Below are positions 1-9,329 of a stretch of DNA of 58,546 nt, in pieces. A program made the translations under genes and the position numbers. The number at the start of each line of letters is the position of its first letter. The stretch's first letter is position 1. The notes beneath the pieces are model-generated. The model was not told the origin of the DNA and made no database searches. It saw only the letters and a list, made by a program, of their open reading frames with translations. Source of the stretch: an uncultured Lachnospiraceae bacterium (lineage in GTDB: Bacteria > Bacillota > Clostridia > Lachnospirales > Lachnospiraceae); NCBI GenBank assembly GCA_934402055.1, contig CAKRTC010000011.1:1-58546 (forward strand), in the 5' to 3' direction.

Positions 1-15
1 ACATTTTTTGACTTT

Positions 16-60
16 AAAAACAAGCGCAAAGTCCCATAAAATAAGGATTTTGCGCTTGTT
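16..60 (-). terminator. Hairpin terminator near window edge
   Basis: A 16-bp stem with one mismatch (arms 19-34 and 45-60, loop about 10 nt) is followed on the minus strand by a run of five T. It could serve as a second terminator for the minus-strand lipoprotein gene that ends at 300, or act for a gene outside the window. Confidence 0.6.
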
Positions 61-207
61 GACTGTCAAAGATGGGAATTTAATCTGTAATAATATACAA
101 GCACCATTAATACTGTTTCATATGTTTTTTAGATAAAAAAAATGAGTATCACGGCACATTCATCCGTTTTTTATATGGTAAATTCCAGGTTTGATCTCTA
201 TATGCAT

Positions 208-256
208 TATAAAAGGATATGCACCGCAATTCACATGCGTATGCATATCCTTTTTA
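208..256 (-). terminator. Terminator of the solute-binding lipoprotein gene
   Basis: Perfect 13-bp arms at 211-223 and 242-254, with A-rich and T-rich flanks on both sides, so it can terminate in either direction. It lies 45 bp downstream of the minus-strand gene that ends at 300. Confidence 0.75.
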
Positions 257-299
257 TATTCAGCTTATTTAACTTTTGTGATCTTTTGCGAAGGATCTC

Positions 300-1253
300 T
301 TACTGTGCTGCAGACTCTGACTCAGCCTCAGTCTCAGCTCCAGCCTCTGTCTCAGCTGTTGCGGCATCATCTACAAGTCCCTCGATGATGTCTCCGCTTG
401 CAAGCTCGTTAGCCTTAACAACATACTTGTCGAACTCACCCGACTCCTTGCATGCTGCGATAGCTTCATTTACACCCTTAACGAGTGCCTCGTTACCCTT
501 GCTGATACCTACTACCGATCCTACGGCATCATACGGAACTTCAAGTGCAACACAGAGCTCAGGATAGCTCTTTGCATAGCTCTCTGCTACCATTGTCTCG
601 ATATAAGCTCCGTCCATCTTGCCTGCAAGAAGATCGGCGATAATATCTGTAACCTTTGCCATCTCAAGGATGTCTGCCTCAGGTGAATTCTCCTTGGCAA
701 GTCCTGCCTGTATTGAACCTACCTGTGCGCCGAAGGTATACTCAGGCTTGTTTGTATCCTCAAGTGTTGCGAACTTGTCCTTGTTGTCCTGACGGCATAC
801 AAATGACTGTCCGCCTGAGATATAGATATCGGAGAAGTCCATAACTTCCTTACGATCCTCTGACGGTGAATATCCTGCCATACCGAGATCTACATTACCC
901 TGTGAAAGCTCCATGATAGTTCCGTCAAAGTCCATCGGAATTACCTCAAGCTCAAGTCCGAGATAATCTGCGATATACTGTGCAAGATCCATATCGAAGC
1001 CTGCAAGCTGCGGCTGTCCGTTTTCATCGATAGCATAGAACTCATACGGTGCAAAATCAGGGCTGGTTGCAACGGTAAGCTTACCTTCCTCAACTGTCTT
1101 GATATCGCTTGAAGCTGCGGCTTCTGTACTCTCTGCTGCCTCTGCCGAAGTCTCGGCTGCTGCTGTTGTTGTCTCTGTGGTTGATGATGAACCACAAGCT
1201 GCAAGTGAAACTGTCATCACTGCTGCAAGTGCTCCTGCAAAAAACTTCTTCAT
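300..1253 (-). CDS. Amino-acid-type ABC transporter substrate-binding lipoprotein (family 3)
   Basis: 317-aa extracellular solute-binding protein of the family that feeds polar amino acids to an ABC permease. The signal peptide ends in a lipobox (LAAC, about residues 17-20), so the mature protein should be anchored to the outer face of the membrane. A Thr/Ala/Glu-rich linker (about 21-50) precedes the binding domain, which begins near GKLTVATSPDFAPYEF and contains the typical GFDMDLAQYIA segment. The C-terminus ends in an unusual acidic Ala/Glu/Thr tail of about 25 residues. A GGGAG ribosome site lies just upstream of the ATG. It has its own promoter and terminator, and no permease or ATPase gene is adjacent, so its transporter partners must be elsewhere. 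The ligand cannot be assigned. Confidence 0.9.
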   Translation of the reverse strand: MKKFFAGALAAVMTVSLAACGSSSTTETTTAAAETSAEAAESTEAAASSDIKTVEEGKLTVATSPDFAPYEFYAIDENGQPQLAGFDMDLAQYIADYLGLELEVIPMDFDGTIMELSQGNVDLGMAGYSPSEDRKEVMDFSDIYISGGQSFVCRQDNKDKFATLEDTNKPEYTFGAQVGSIQAGLAKENSPEADILEMAKVTDIIADLLAGKMDGAYIETMVAESYAKSYPELCVALEVPYDAVGSVVGISKGNEALVKGVNEAIAACKESGEFDKYVVKANELASGDIIEGLVDDAATAETEAGAETEAESESAAQ

Positions 1254-1320
1254 TTTTTTCTCCCTTATTACAAAACAAATTGATTTTCAAATGAAGCTAC
1301 CGCTTAAGTAGCATGACTGT

Positions 1321-1348
1321 ATTATACACAAACCCTGCGGAGTGTCAA
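1321..1348 (-). promoter_or_regulatory. Promoter of the substrate-binding protein gene
   Basis: Minus-strand consensus sigma-A promoter: TTGACA (1343-1348), a 16-bp spacer and TATAAT (1321-1326), about 70 bp upstream of the start codon at 1253. Both hexamers match the consensus perfectly. Confidence 0.85.
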
Positions 1349-1358
1349 CACCTTTTTA

Positions 1359-1389
1359 AATATTTATTCAAATTCTGTGAATAAATATT
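1359..1389 (-). terminator. Hairpin after lepA
   Basis: Perfect 11-bp AT-rich inverted repeat (1359-1369 and 1379-1389) just past the lepA stop codon on the minus strand. The T-run after it is short, so it is a weak terminator or an mRNA 3' end stabiliser. Confidence 0.5.
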
Positions 1390-1397
1390 CTTATGTT

Positions 1398-3218
1398 TTA
1401 TTCATCCTCAAGCTTGAGCACACTCATGAACGCCGACTGCGGTATCTCTACAGATCCGAAGGTACGCATACGCTTCTTGCCTTCCTTCTGCTTCTCCAAA
1501 AGCTTTTTCTTACGTGAGATATCACCGCCGTAGCACTTGGCAAGTACATCCTTTCTGAGTGCTTTAACGGTCTCTCTTGCAATTATCTTGCCGCCTATGG
1601 CTGCCTGTATCGGTATCTCGAAAAGCTGTCTCGGAATTTCATCCTTAAGCTTCTCGCACATCTTGCGGCCTCTCTCGTATGCACTGTCTGCAAAGACTAT
1701 GAATGATAATGCATCCACAGTCTCCTTATTCACGAGTATATCAAGCTTAACAAGGCTTGACTTGGCATAGCCCTTAAGCTCATAGTCAAATGAAGCATAT
1801 CCGCGGCTCCTTGATTTAAGAACATCGAAGAAGTCGTATATTATTTCATTTAACGGAAGCTCATATTTGAGCAGTGCTCTCGTATCCTCAAGGTACTCCA
1901 TACCGAGATAATTGCCTCGTCTCTCCTGACAAAGCTTCATAATGGATCCCACATAATCTGTGCTTGTCATGATCTCCGCTTTAACTATCGGCTCCTCCAT
2001 ATACTCTATCTGTGAAGGATCAGGAAGATTGGTCGGGTTTGTAAGATCTATAACACTTCCGTCTGTTTTATATACCTTATAAATAACCGACGGCGCAGTC
2101 GTAACAAGGTCGAGATTGTATTCACGTTCAAGTCTCTCCTGTACAACATCAAGATGCAGCAATCCGAGGAAACCGCATCTGAAGCCGAAACCGAGTGCCA
2201 CCGAAGTCTCCGGCTCATAGAAAAGAGAAGCGTCGTTAAGCTTAAGCTTCTCAAGAGCATCTCTCAGATCCGGGTACTTGGCATTATCTGCAGGATACAA
2301 TCCGCAGTAGACCATGGGAGTCACTTCCTTATAGCCCGGAAGCGGCTCATCTGCCGGATCATCGGCATCTGTTACTGTATCTCCGACTCTGGTTGTCCGG
2401 ATATTCTTGATGCTTGCCGTAATGTATCCAACCTCACCGGCTCTTAATTCATCACAAGGAGCAAACTGTCCCGGATGCATATATCCAACCTCAGTTACCT
2501 CATATTCGGCACCTGACGCCATCATCCTGATACGCATATCCTTTCTTACTGTACCTTCCTTGACACGGCAGAAAATGATAACGCCTCTGTAGGAATCATA
2601 GACAGAGTCAAAAATAAGTGCCTTTAAAGGAGCCGACGCATCCCCTGTAGGAGCCGGAACCTTATGTACTATAGCCTCAAGCACATCCTTGACATTGAGT
2701 CCCGTCTTTGCTGAGATCCTCGGAGCATCCTCGGCCTCAATTCCTATCACGTCCTCTATCTCATGGGCAACTCTGTCCGGATCCGCACTCGGCAGATCTA
2801 TCTTATTGATAACAGGTACTACCTCAAGATCGTTATCTAGTGCCATATATACATTGGCAAGTGTCTGAGCCTCTATGCCCTGGGCGGCATCAACAACCAG
2901 CACCGCACCGTCACAGGCTTTGAGTGATCTGGAGACCTCGTAAGTAAAATCGACATGTCCCGGAGTATCTATAAGATTAAATACATACTCCTCACCGTCC
3001 TCAGCCTTATACACGGTCCTTACAGCCTGAGACTTGATGGTTATGCCACGCTCTCTCTCGATATCCATATTGTCGAGGACCTGAGCCTGCATCTCACGGC
3101 TGCTCAAAAGTCCGGTCATCTCTATGATACGATCCGACAATGTCGATTTACCGTGATCTATATGCGCGATAATACTGAAATTTCTTATTTTGCTTTGGTC
3201 GAAATGTGTATCTGTCAT
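1398..3218 (-). CDS. lepA: Elongation factor 4 (LepA)
   Basis: 606-aa translational GTPase, the usual length for EF4. It acts on stalled or ionically stressed ribosomes, and its proposed role is back-translocation or support of initiation. The G1 motif (AHIDHGKST, about residues 18-26), the G3 motif DTPGH and the G4 motif NKID are all visible, followed by EF-G-like domains and the LepA-specific C-terminal domain rich in Lys (KKKLLEKQKEGKKRM). It is downstream of rpsT but separated from it by a terminator. The ribosome site is weak at the chosen ATG. Confidence 0.97.
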   Translation of the reverse strand: MTDTHFDQSKIRNFSIIAHIDHGKSTLSDRIIEMTGLLSSREMQAQVLDNMDIERERGITIKSQAVRTVYKAEDGEEYVFNLIDTPGHVDFTYEVSRSLKACDGAVLVVDAAQGIEAQTLANVYMALDNDLEVVPVINKIDLPSADPDRVAHEIEDVIGIEAEDAPRISAKTGLNVKDVLEAIVHKVPAPTGDASAPLKALIFDSVYDSYRGVIIFCRVKEGTVRKDMRIRMMASGAEYEVTEVGYMHPGQFAPCDELRAGEVGYITASIKNIRTTRVGDTVTDADDPADEPLPGYKEVTPMVYCGLYPADNAKYPDLRDALEKLKLNDASLFYEPETSVALGFGFRCGFLGLLHLDVVQERLEREYNLDLVTTAPSVIYKVYKTDGSVIDLTNPTNLPDPSQIEYMEEPIVKAEIMTSTDYVGSIMKLCQERRGNYLGMEYLEDTRALLKYELPLNEIIYDFFDVLKSRSRGYASFDYELKGYAKSSLVKLDILVNKETVDALSFIVFADSAYERGRKMCEKLKDEIPRQLFEIPIQAAIGGKIIARETVKALRKDVLAKCYGGDISRKKKLLEKQKEGKKRMRTFGSVEIPQSAFMSVLKLEDE

Positions 3219-3287
3219 AGTCTTTTAATAGAATTTTTAGGATCGCAAGAGTTCCAAGCACACATCGATCCTGTATCCAAGATAATA

Positions 3288-3320
3288 TAAAAGCCCTCGG
3301 CTGGGTTAATCCGAGGGCTA
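3288..3320 (-). terminator. rpsT terminator
   Basis: GC-rich 9-bp stem (3292-3300 with 3311-3319) followed by TTTTAT on the minus strand, about 36 bp downstream of the rpsT stop codon. Confidence 0.85.
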
Positions 3321-3355
3321 AATTGATATAATTTAAGTCAAATCAAGACCTGCAA

Positions 3356-3619
3356 TTACTGCATAGCAGCAACTGCCTTTGAAAGTCTTGCTACCTTTCT
3401 TGAAGCTGTATTTGCATGATAAACGCCCTTAGTCTGAGCCTTATCGATCTCTGAAGCAGCCGTCTTCAGAGCAGCCTCAGCAGCAGCCTTATCTCCTGCC
3501 TCAACAGCAGCAGCAACCTTCTTAACATAAGTCTTAACCTTTGATCTGATAGCTTTATTACGCTCAGTTCTGGTCTGTGCTACAAGAACTCTCTTCTTTG
3601 CTGATTTAATGTTTGCCAT
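3356..3619 (-). CDS. rpsT: 30S ribosomal protein S20
   Basis: 87-aa, Lys/Ala-rich basic protein beginning MANIKSAKKR, the standard start of bacterial S20, with the family's typical length. It binds 16S rRNA early in 30S assembly. A strong GGAGG ribosome site precedes the ATG. It is a single-gene unit with its own consensus-like promoter and a GC-rich terminator, located between holA and lepA as in many Firmicutes. Confidence 0.98.
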   Translation of the reverse strand: MANIKSAKKRVLVAQTRTERNKAIRSKVKTYVKKVAAAVEAGDKAAAEAALKTAASEIDKAQTKGVYHANTASRKVARLSKAVAAMQ

Positions 3620-3698
3620 TTCCCGTGTTACACCTCCTTCTTGTGTTTATGATGTTTCCACTGATTCCGGACACGGACAGTCTCGTGCAAACATGAAC

Positions 3699-3727
3699 AT
3701 TTTATATAGAAAGCCGTCAGGTGTCAA
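3699..3727 (-). promoter_or_regulatory. rpsT promoter
   Basis: Minus-strand TTGACA (3722-3727), a 17-bp spacer and TAAAAT (3699-3704), about 80 bp upstream of the rpsT start codon. Confidence 0.8.
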
Positions 3728-3764
3728 GTAAATCCTTGGCATTTAGGCTTTTTTCGTCATTTTT

Positions 3765-4754
3765 TCACTTAATTATAAGCAATTCGACCCCAAGTCTGTC
3801 ACTTATGTCACCGGATTTGATGCTGCACTCGGTATCCGCACAGGCTTCAAGCCGTTTTATAAGCTCCTTAAGCGTGACATCCGTTACCTGATCCTTGATA
3901 CGGCGCAGCTGCCAGTCCTTGATCCCGGTCTTCGCCATGATCTCGGCATCGCTTAACCCTGCCGTCATTCCTTCCTTAACCGCAAGTGCCTTCTCGTACT
4001 GCTTGACCATTACATATATTATACGCATTGCTGCTGTCTTAACAGCAAAGAGCTCCTCAAGTATAGTAAGCGCCTCCGATACCCTGCCCTTAAGCTTAAA
4101 TGCTATCATATCGAATATCCTGTCGGTAATGGTCTTGGAGCATACCTCATCAATATCCTGCCTGCCTATGACATAATTTGCCGGCTTATCCAAGGTATAG
4201 CAGATAAGCTTCTCAAGCTCCGTGCTAAGGTTCTGCATATCATATCCGGTAAGCTCGGTCAGCTCATTCAAAGTCCTGCTGTCTATGCGCCGTCCGGCAT
4301 GCTTTAATTCATTTTTAACCCAGTCACGTACCTCGCTCTTACCGAGCGTCTTGTCCTTTCCCTGCCTACTGTCCGCTGTATCAAAGCGCATTATCTTGCC
4401 CTTTGACTGAATGAGCCTGGTAAGGACATTGTTCTTATCGACATTTTTCTCATAGAAAATAACTACAGTACTGTCCGGCAGCTCTGAAAATGCCTCAGCA
4501 GTCTCCTTTGAACCTTCGCCCTTAAACCATCCGCAGCCGTCTATCATGATGGTGCGATGTTCCTCGGCAAAGGGAAGCGTATGCATGAGCGATATTATCT
4601 CGTCAAGATCTATATCCTCCTCCGAGAAGCAGTTGTAATTCATGCTGCCTTCACAGCCGAGAGCCTTAAGCAGTCTATTCTTTTCTTGTTCTCTGAGATA
4701 GTCCTCATCTCCGCAGATGAGATACATATTTTTTAAGCCGTTCATAGCGTTCAT
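3765..4754 (-). CDS. holA: DNA polymerase III subunit delta
   Basis: 329-aa clamp-loader subunit that opens the beta sliding clamp. It begins MNAMNGLKNMYLICGDEDYLREQ, the usual HolA N-terminus, and contains an internal DIDLDEI/LPFAEEHRTIMID region and the conserved LEKLICY segment (about 180-190). A second possible start lies three codons in. Its first codon overlaps the end of comEC at 4754, so the two are probably co-transcribed, the common Firmicute arrangement. Confidence 0.95.
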   Translation of the reverse strand: MNAMNGLKNMYLICGDEDYLREQEKNRLLKALGCEGSMNYNCFSEEDIDLDEIISLMHTLPFAEEHRTIMIDGCGWFKGEGSKETAEAFSELPDSTVVIFYEKNVDKNNVLTRLIQSKGKIMRFDTADSRQGKDKTLGKSEVRDWVKNELKHAGRRIDSRTLNELTELTGYDMQNLSTELEKLICYTLDKPANYVIGRQDIDEVCSKTITDRIFDMIAFKLKGRVSEALTILEELFAVKTAAMRIIYVMVKQYEKALAVKEGMTAGLSDAEIMAKTGIKDWQLRRIKDQVTDVTLKELIKRLEACADTECSIKSGDISDRLGVELLIIK

Positions 4755-7258
4755 TATACAAGCTTAAAGCCGGAACTTCCACAAGAATGTTCGCACTGAG
4801 TACTGTATAAAAAAGAAGAAAACTTAAGTCTGTTTCCGTCAAGGTATAATATTATGGCTCCGGAAATATCGGTGCGCAGCAGCCCTGCTCCGTGTTCTTT
4901 TATCCGATCGGTAACCTCCTCATTCGGATGTCCGTAACGATTATTCTTTCCGCAGGATATAAGCACCAGCTTGGGTCTTAAGCTCATAAAAAGCTCCTCT
5001 GAATTGGAAGTCCTGCTTCCGTGGTGGGCTGCCTTAAGTACTGTCAGTCCGTTTTCTCCTCCAAGCTCGCTTATACCATGCTCCTTAAGATAAGCCTCGT
5101 CTGTAAATACCGCTTCATCCTCAGCCGTTGTGTCTCCCGTAAAAAGCATGGTAAACGCCCCCTTTTTAAGCAGAAAAACAAGCGAATCCCTGTTCCTGTC
5201 TTCAGAATCAAAGCCGGAATAAATACACTTAAGGCTCATGTCGCCGTCAGCCGCTATAAGCTCTCCCGCCTTCGGATATATAGTCTTTCCCTTATTCATC
5301 CGTCTTAATTCATCATATGCCTCATCGTTTCGTGCCGCCTCCGGCAGTACCAAAGCATCGATCTTCGGAAACGACTCCTCACTTAAGAGATACTCTATCC
5401 CGTTAATATGGTCTGCATCGGCATGACTCACGCATACGGCATCAAGCACGGATATCCCACGTGACAATAGCACGGATTCTATAACATTTTTACCTATATT
5501 TTTACGGCTTGAAGAGCCTCCGTCCGACAGGATATAATGCCTGCCGTTCTTTATAAGTAAACAATCTCCCTGCCCCACATCTATTGCCATTACATAAAAA
5601 TCCCTTGTTTCACGATATCTGAGTAAGCCTGATATACCTATCATTGAAAATGCGGCAGCCGCAAGACTTATATAAGCTCCTGTCCTCTTTATGAACCTCG
5701 GTCTTAAGAACCATATTATGACGATCGTAAGCAAGACATAATACAATATTATGCTTAGCATGCCGGGTCGTCCTATGCATACGCTTGCATAAGGAAGTCT
5801 GAGGCTTGCTGTGCTTAGGAGCTCATACAGCTTAAGCACATAATGGCCGGGCGCCGCAGCAAACACCACAGCCATCCTTGTCGCCCCGGTAATCAAAGAT
5901 GTGCCGGACAATGCCGTGATCATACTTTCCATCAGACTAAATATGCCGCTTACGGCTATCAGCGCCATCCCTGATACCAGCACAGCCGCAAGCAAAGGAA
6001 TCACTATGAAATTAAGTAATATTCCGTATACCGGAAATTTGTAGAAATGATATGCGATAAGCGGCAGAGTACCTATCTGAATAGACGCACTTACAATAAA
6101 GACATTGAGAAGCTTGGGCAGTCTGTTTTTTCTGCTTATACTTTTCTTAAAGCCCTGCGGCAGCTTAAGTCCTAGTAATACCGAAATACCTTTCTTACTA
6201 AACCCCGGCTCTCCTCGAATTTCTCTTAATTTTTCTGTTTTATCGGAATTTTCTATAAGATTTTCAGTTTTTCTTATTATATTCTGTGAAATCAGGCTTA
6301 TTGATGCAACAGCTCCGAAGGAAAGCTGAAAGCCGCTCGTAAATATCATGTACGGTCTGTACATCATGATTATAATTGCAGATACCGATATTGCAGTGGT
6401 CATACAATAATTTCTGCCGCAAACTATAGCGGCTATACTCATTATAAGCATGATCACTGCTCTGATAACCGAGCCTGAGGCTCCTGTCATAAGCATATAG
6501 AAGAACAATACCATCGACACTGCAAATGCCGAGTGTTTTGCATTAAGTTTCCTTCGCAGCAATTCATAGAGCCCCGCACCTATCATGCTTACATGCAGTC
6601 CGCTGACAGCCAGCAGATGTGCGATCCCGGCATCCTGATACAGATCTCTGACATTTTCATCCATATCACTTTTGTCTCCGAGTATCACAGCCTTATATGT
6701 ACCGGCATCATGCTCCGACAAGCTATTATCAAATACATTACCGCAGAAGCTGCTTACTGCCGCAAGCATACTATCCAAAGGTGATTCCTCCGCAGTAGTT
6801 TCATTATCAATGACATCCTTTGTTTCGGACTTACTTTGTTCATACTGCTCTTCATTAGAGATATCCTTACTCTTAAGATACAGCGAATAATCAAACAGTC
6901 CGGGGTTGCGTGGTTTATAACGCTCATAAAACTCCCGGCATTCGGCACTGTTATATATATGCGACTGTACGCTTCCTCTTACGAAGCCTGCGGCAAAAAG
7001 CAGTATCACACAAGTTAGGTACAATCGTCTTTTTGCCGAATATTTGTTTAAATCTCCTGCCTTACCTTGCTCTCTGCAAGCTGCTTTTCCGGATACAAAA
7101 AGCGAACTGCCGCTTACAGACAGTCCGCTCATAATATACACAAGCATTAAAGCAGTTGCCGTTGCGGCTGCTGCCTTAATAATTATTCCCGACTCCTGTA
7201 TCCCGCATATCATCCCGGACAGAACGATCACCGCTGCTGAGAACAAAGGTCGTTTCAT
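4754..7258 (-). CDS. comEC: DNA internalization competence protein ComEC/Rec2
   Basis: 834-aa integral membrane channel that takes single-stranded DNA across the cytoplasmic membrane during transformation. The N-terminal third has membrane segments and a soluble DUF4131-like loop. The middle contains the Competence domain with the diagnostic HLLAVSGLHVSMIG motif. The C-terminus is a metallo-beta-lactamase-like domain with DVGQGDC and the HADADH metal motif (about residue 620), thought to act as a nuclease. All parts are present and full length. comEB-like dCMP deaminase occurs elsewhere in this window, but comEA is not seen. The pilus operon at 53-56.6 kb could supply the DNA-capturing fibre, which is inference. 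Confidence 0.95.
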   Translation of the reverse strand: MKRPLFSAAVIVLSGMICGIQESGIIIKAAAATATALMLVYIMSGLSVSGSSLFVSGKAACREQGKAGDLNKYSAKRRLYLTCVILLFAAGFVRGSVQSHIYNSAECREFYERYKPRNPGLFDYSLYLKSKDISNEEQYEQSKSETKDVIDNETTAEESPLDSMLAAVSSFCGNVFDNSLSEHDAGTYKAVILGDKSDMDENVRDLYQDAGIAHLLAVSGLHVSMIGAGLYELLRRKLNAKHSAFAVSMVLFFYMLMTGASGSVIRAVIMLIMSIAAIVCGRNYCMTTAISVSAIIIMMYRPYMIFTSGFQLSFGAVASISLISQNIIRKTENLIENSDKTEKLREIRGEPGFSKKGISVLLGLKLPQGFKKSISRKNRLPKLLNVFIVSASIQIGTLPLIAYHFYKFPVYGILLNFIVIPLLAAVLVSGMALIAVSGIFSLMESMITALSGTSLITGATRMAVVFAAAPGHYVLKLYELLSTASLRLPYASVCIGRPGMLSIILYYVLLTIVIIWFLRPRFIKRTGAYISLAAAAFSMIGISGLLRYRETRDFYVMAIDVGQGDCLLIKNGRHYILSDGGSSSRKNIGKNVIESVLLSRGISVLDAVCVSHADADHINGIEYLLSEESFPKIDALVLPEAARNDEAYDELRRMNKGKTIYPKAGELIAADGDMSLKCIYSGFDSEDRNRDSLVFLLKKGAFTMLFTGDTTAEDEAVFTDEAYLKEHGISELGGENGLTVLKAAHHGSRTSNSEELFMSLRPKLVLISCGKNNRYGHPNEEVTDRIKEHGAGLLRTDISGAIILYLDGNRLKFSSFLYSTQCEHSCGSSGFKLV

Positions 7259-7293
7259 ATGCTTTTCCTAGTAAATTGTAGTATAAGTATATG

Positions 7294-7433
7294 TTTAGCA
7301 CCCATCTCGAATTTGCTTTGCAAATCCTCGATGCGACCGGACAGAGTCCCTTCGGGCCTTGGCCGCCTGCCAATTTCAATCGTGAATTTGACTGCAAGCA
7401 GTAAATTCACGTTGAAATGTGGCAGGTGCTAAA
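7294..7433. repeat. Structured three-way-junction-like element
   Basis: An outer 8-bp helix (7294-7301 with 7426-7433) encloses a long stem (7366-7389 with 7403-7426, about 24 bp with few mismatches, its loop containing a small ACTGC/GCAGT hairpin) and a second arm with GAATTTGC/GCAAAT pairing near 7308-7328. It lies between gpmI and comEC. I recognise no riboswitch class in it. Confidence 0.6.
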
Positions 7434-7443
7434 TAAATACAAA

Positions 7444-8997
7444 TTATACCTGTCGGTTCCTTACAAGCAGAGAGTCCGCTGTCATCTCGATAGGCTTGGG
7501 CAGTCCCATCAGCTCAAGCATGGTCGGTGCAATATCAGCCAATACACCGCCCTTTCTCAAGCCAAGCTCCGCATCTGCATTGAACAATATAAACGGTACC
7601 GGATTGGTGGTGTGCGCCGTGTGCGGTCTGCCCGTGGATTCATCTACCATTATATCCGAATTGCCGTGATCTGCACAGATAAACATTACTCCGTCAACTT
7701 TCTTCACAGCCTCGCAGACTCTGCCGACACAGCTGTCTACAGTCTCCACAGCCTTTACCGCCGCCTCAATCACCCCTGTATGTCCGACCATATCGCTGTT
7801 TGCAAAATTAACGATTATCGCATCATACTTTTCGCTTCTTATCGCCTCACACAGCTTGTCGCATACCTCATACGCACTCATCTCCGGCTTAAGATCGTAG
7901 GTCGGGACATCCTTTGGTGAAGGAACAAGTATGCGGTCTTCATTTTCATAAGGCTCCTCACGGCCTCCGTTAAAGAAAAATGTTACATGCGCATATTTCT
8001 CGGTCTCGGCTATACGAAGCTGTGTCTTGCCTTGTTTGGCTATATATTCTCCGAAGGTATTGACTATCTCTTCCTTCTTAAAAACCACATCCTTATGTAC
8101 AATGGTCTCATCATAATCGGTAAAGCATATATAGCAAAGCTCAAGGCGCCTGCCTCTAGCAAAGAAATCAAACTCATCATCACAGAAGGCTCTGCTAATC
8201 TCTCTTGCACGATCCGGTCTGAAATTATAGAAGATCACCGAATCATGCTCCGAAATAAGTGCTGTCGGTCTGTCGCCCTTGAATACAACAGAAGGTACAA
8301 TAAACTCATCCGTAACACCCTCGGCATAGGACTTTGTCATTATCTCTTCTGCGGAGCTTGATTTCACGCCCTCACCCTTGGTCAGAGCATTAAATGCCTT
8401 CTCTATACGCTCATAGTTTTTATCTCTGTCCATGGCATAGTAGCGACCCGATACAGAAGCTATCTCACCAACGCCAAGCTCTCTCATCTTGGCTTCAAGC
8501 GCCTTAATATACTTAATACCGCTGTCCGGCGGCGTATCTCTGCCGTCCGTAAATACATGCACATAGACCTTCTTAATTCCCTGTCTTACGGCAAACTCCA
8601 AGAGTCCGTACAGATGCTCTATATGACTGTGTACGCCTCCGTCCGACAAGAGCCCCATAAAATGCATTGCGGAATCATACTTCCTGCAATTATCGGCAGC
8701 CTTGATAAACACCGGATCGTTGAAGAAAGTTCCGTCCTCTATGGACTTGGAGATGCGCGTAAGCTCCTGATACACTATCCTTCCGGCACCCATGTTGAGA
8801 TGTCCTACCTCAGAGTTGCCCATCTGTCCTTTGGGCAAGCCTACCGCAAGTCCCGAAGCCTCACCTTCGACAAAAGGACATTCCTTCATAAGTCTGTCCA
8901 ATACGGGAGTATGGGCAAGAGCCACGGCATTACCTCCGGTCTCTTTTCTAAGCCCAAGCCCGTCCATAATACAAAGCACTGCAGGTCTTTTAAGCAT
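7444..8997 (-). CDS. gpmI: 2,3-bisphosphoglycerate-independent phosphoglycerate mutase
   Basis: 517-aa dimanganese phosphoglycerate mutase converting 3-phosphoglycerate to 2-phosphoglycerate in glycolysis. The alkaline-phosphatase-fold start (CIMDGLGLR), the catalytic serine segment MGNSEVGHLNMGAGR (about residues 58-72), HVFTDGRDTPP and the metal-binding ADHGNSD near the C-terminus are all visible. The length matches the family. It is a single gene on the minus strand, with a GAGG ribosome site. Confidence 0.97.
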   Translation of the reverse strand: MLKRPAVLCIMDGLGLRKETGGNAVALAHTPVLDRLMKECPFVEGEASGLAVGLPKGQMGNSEVGHLNMGAGRIVYQELTRISKSIEDGTFFNDPVFIKAADNCRKYDSAMHFMGLLSDGGVHSHIEHLYGLLEFAVRQGIKKVYVHVFTDGRDTPPDSGIKYIKALEAKMRELGVGEIASVSGRYYAMDRDKNYERIEKAFNALTKGEGVKSSSAEEIMTKSYAEGVTDEFIVPSVVFKGDRPTALISEHDSVIFYNFRPDRAREISRAFCDDEFDFFARGRRLELCYICFTDYDETIVHKDVVFKKEEIVNTFGEYIAKQGKTQLRIAETEKYAHVTFFFNGGREEPYENEDRILVPSPKDVPTYDLKPEMSAYEVCDKLCEAIRSEKYDAIIVNFANSDMVGHTGVIEAAVKAVETVDSCVGRVCEAVKKVDGVMFICADHGNSDIMVDESTGRPHTAHTTNPVPFILFNADAELGLRKGGVLADIAPTMLELMGLPKPIEMTADSLLVRNRQV

Positions 8998-9329
8998 AAT
9001 AACCTCACCAAATATTTATATATGTGTCCTGACACATTCTCGCGCCGAGCGCGGTCGCTTGCGACATTTTCACTTTTGCGCCGGTCAAGCATCCGCGGAA
9101 CACTTTTTCATAGAATACAATTTACTATGAAATTAAAAATAAACCCCAAACTATCGGTATATCTAATACGATAATATAGTATTATATACATCAGAAACAT
9201 CGGATTTGCAAAGCAAATCAGCGGATCATGAACTCTTGCGCCTGTGCGAAAGCTGCTCAGGCTTTGGAACGGTTCGTATATGTATATACAAGACATTAAT
9301 AAATGAGTTTCAAGAAAGAAGACTGATAT
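8998..9329. other. Divergent gpmI-uvrB intergenic region
   Basis: 332 bp with no supported gene. It should contain both divergent promoters, but I could not find clear consensus hexamers. It includes a copy of a degenerate repeat (9046-9131) and a GATTTGC-AAA-GCAAATC palindrome near 9200. Confidence 0.5.
9046..9131. repeat. Degenerate hairpin repeat, copy 1
   Basis: Shares a pattern with 21874-21963 and 40487-40570: GGTC, a CGA block, a T-tract, a GCG-rich segment, GCAT, then TTTTTCAT and a closing ATGAAA-type arm. In this copy TTTCATAG pairs with CTATGAAA around an 11-nt loop. Identity between copies is modest, so the homology is provisional. Confidence 0.45.

Larger units (their letters stand above)
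1..299. other. Non-coding end of window
   Basis: No gene is supported here. The stretch holds two strong hairpins, at 19-60 and 211-254, annotated separately, and AT-rich sequence between them. Confidence 0.6.

Noticed and set aside
142..567. 141-codon plus-strand frame starting in the terminator region
   Set aside because: It runs antisense through the binding-protein gene and its composition mirrors that gene's Ala/Glu-rich tail.
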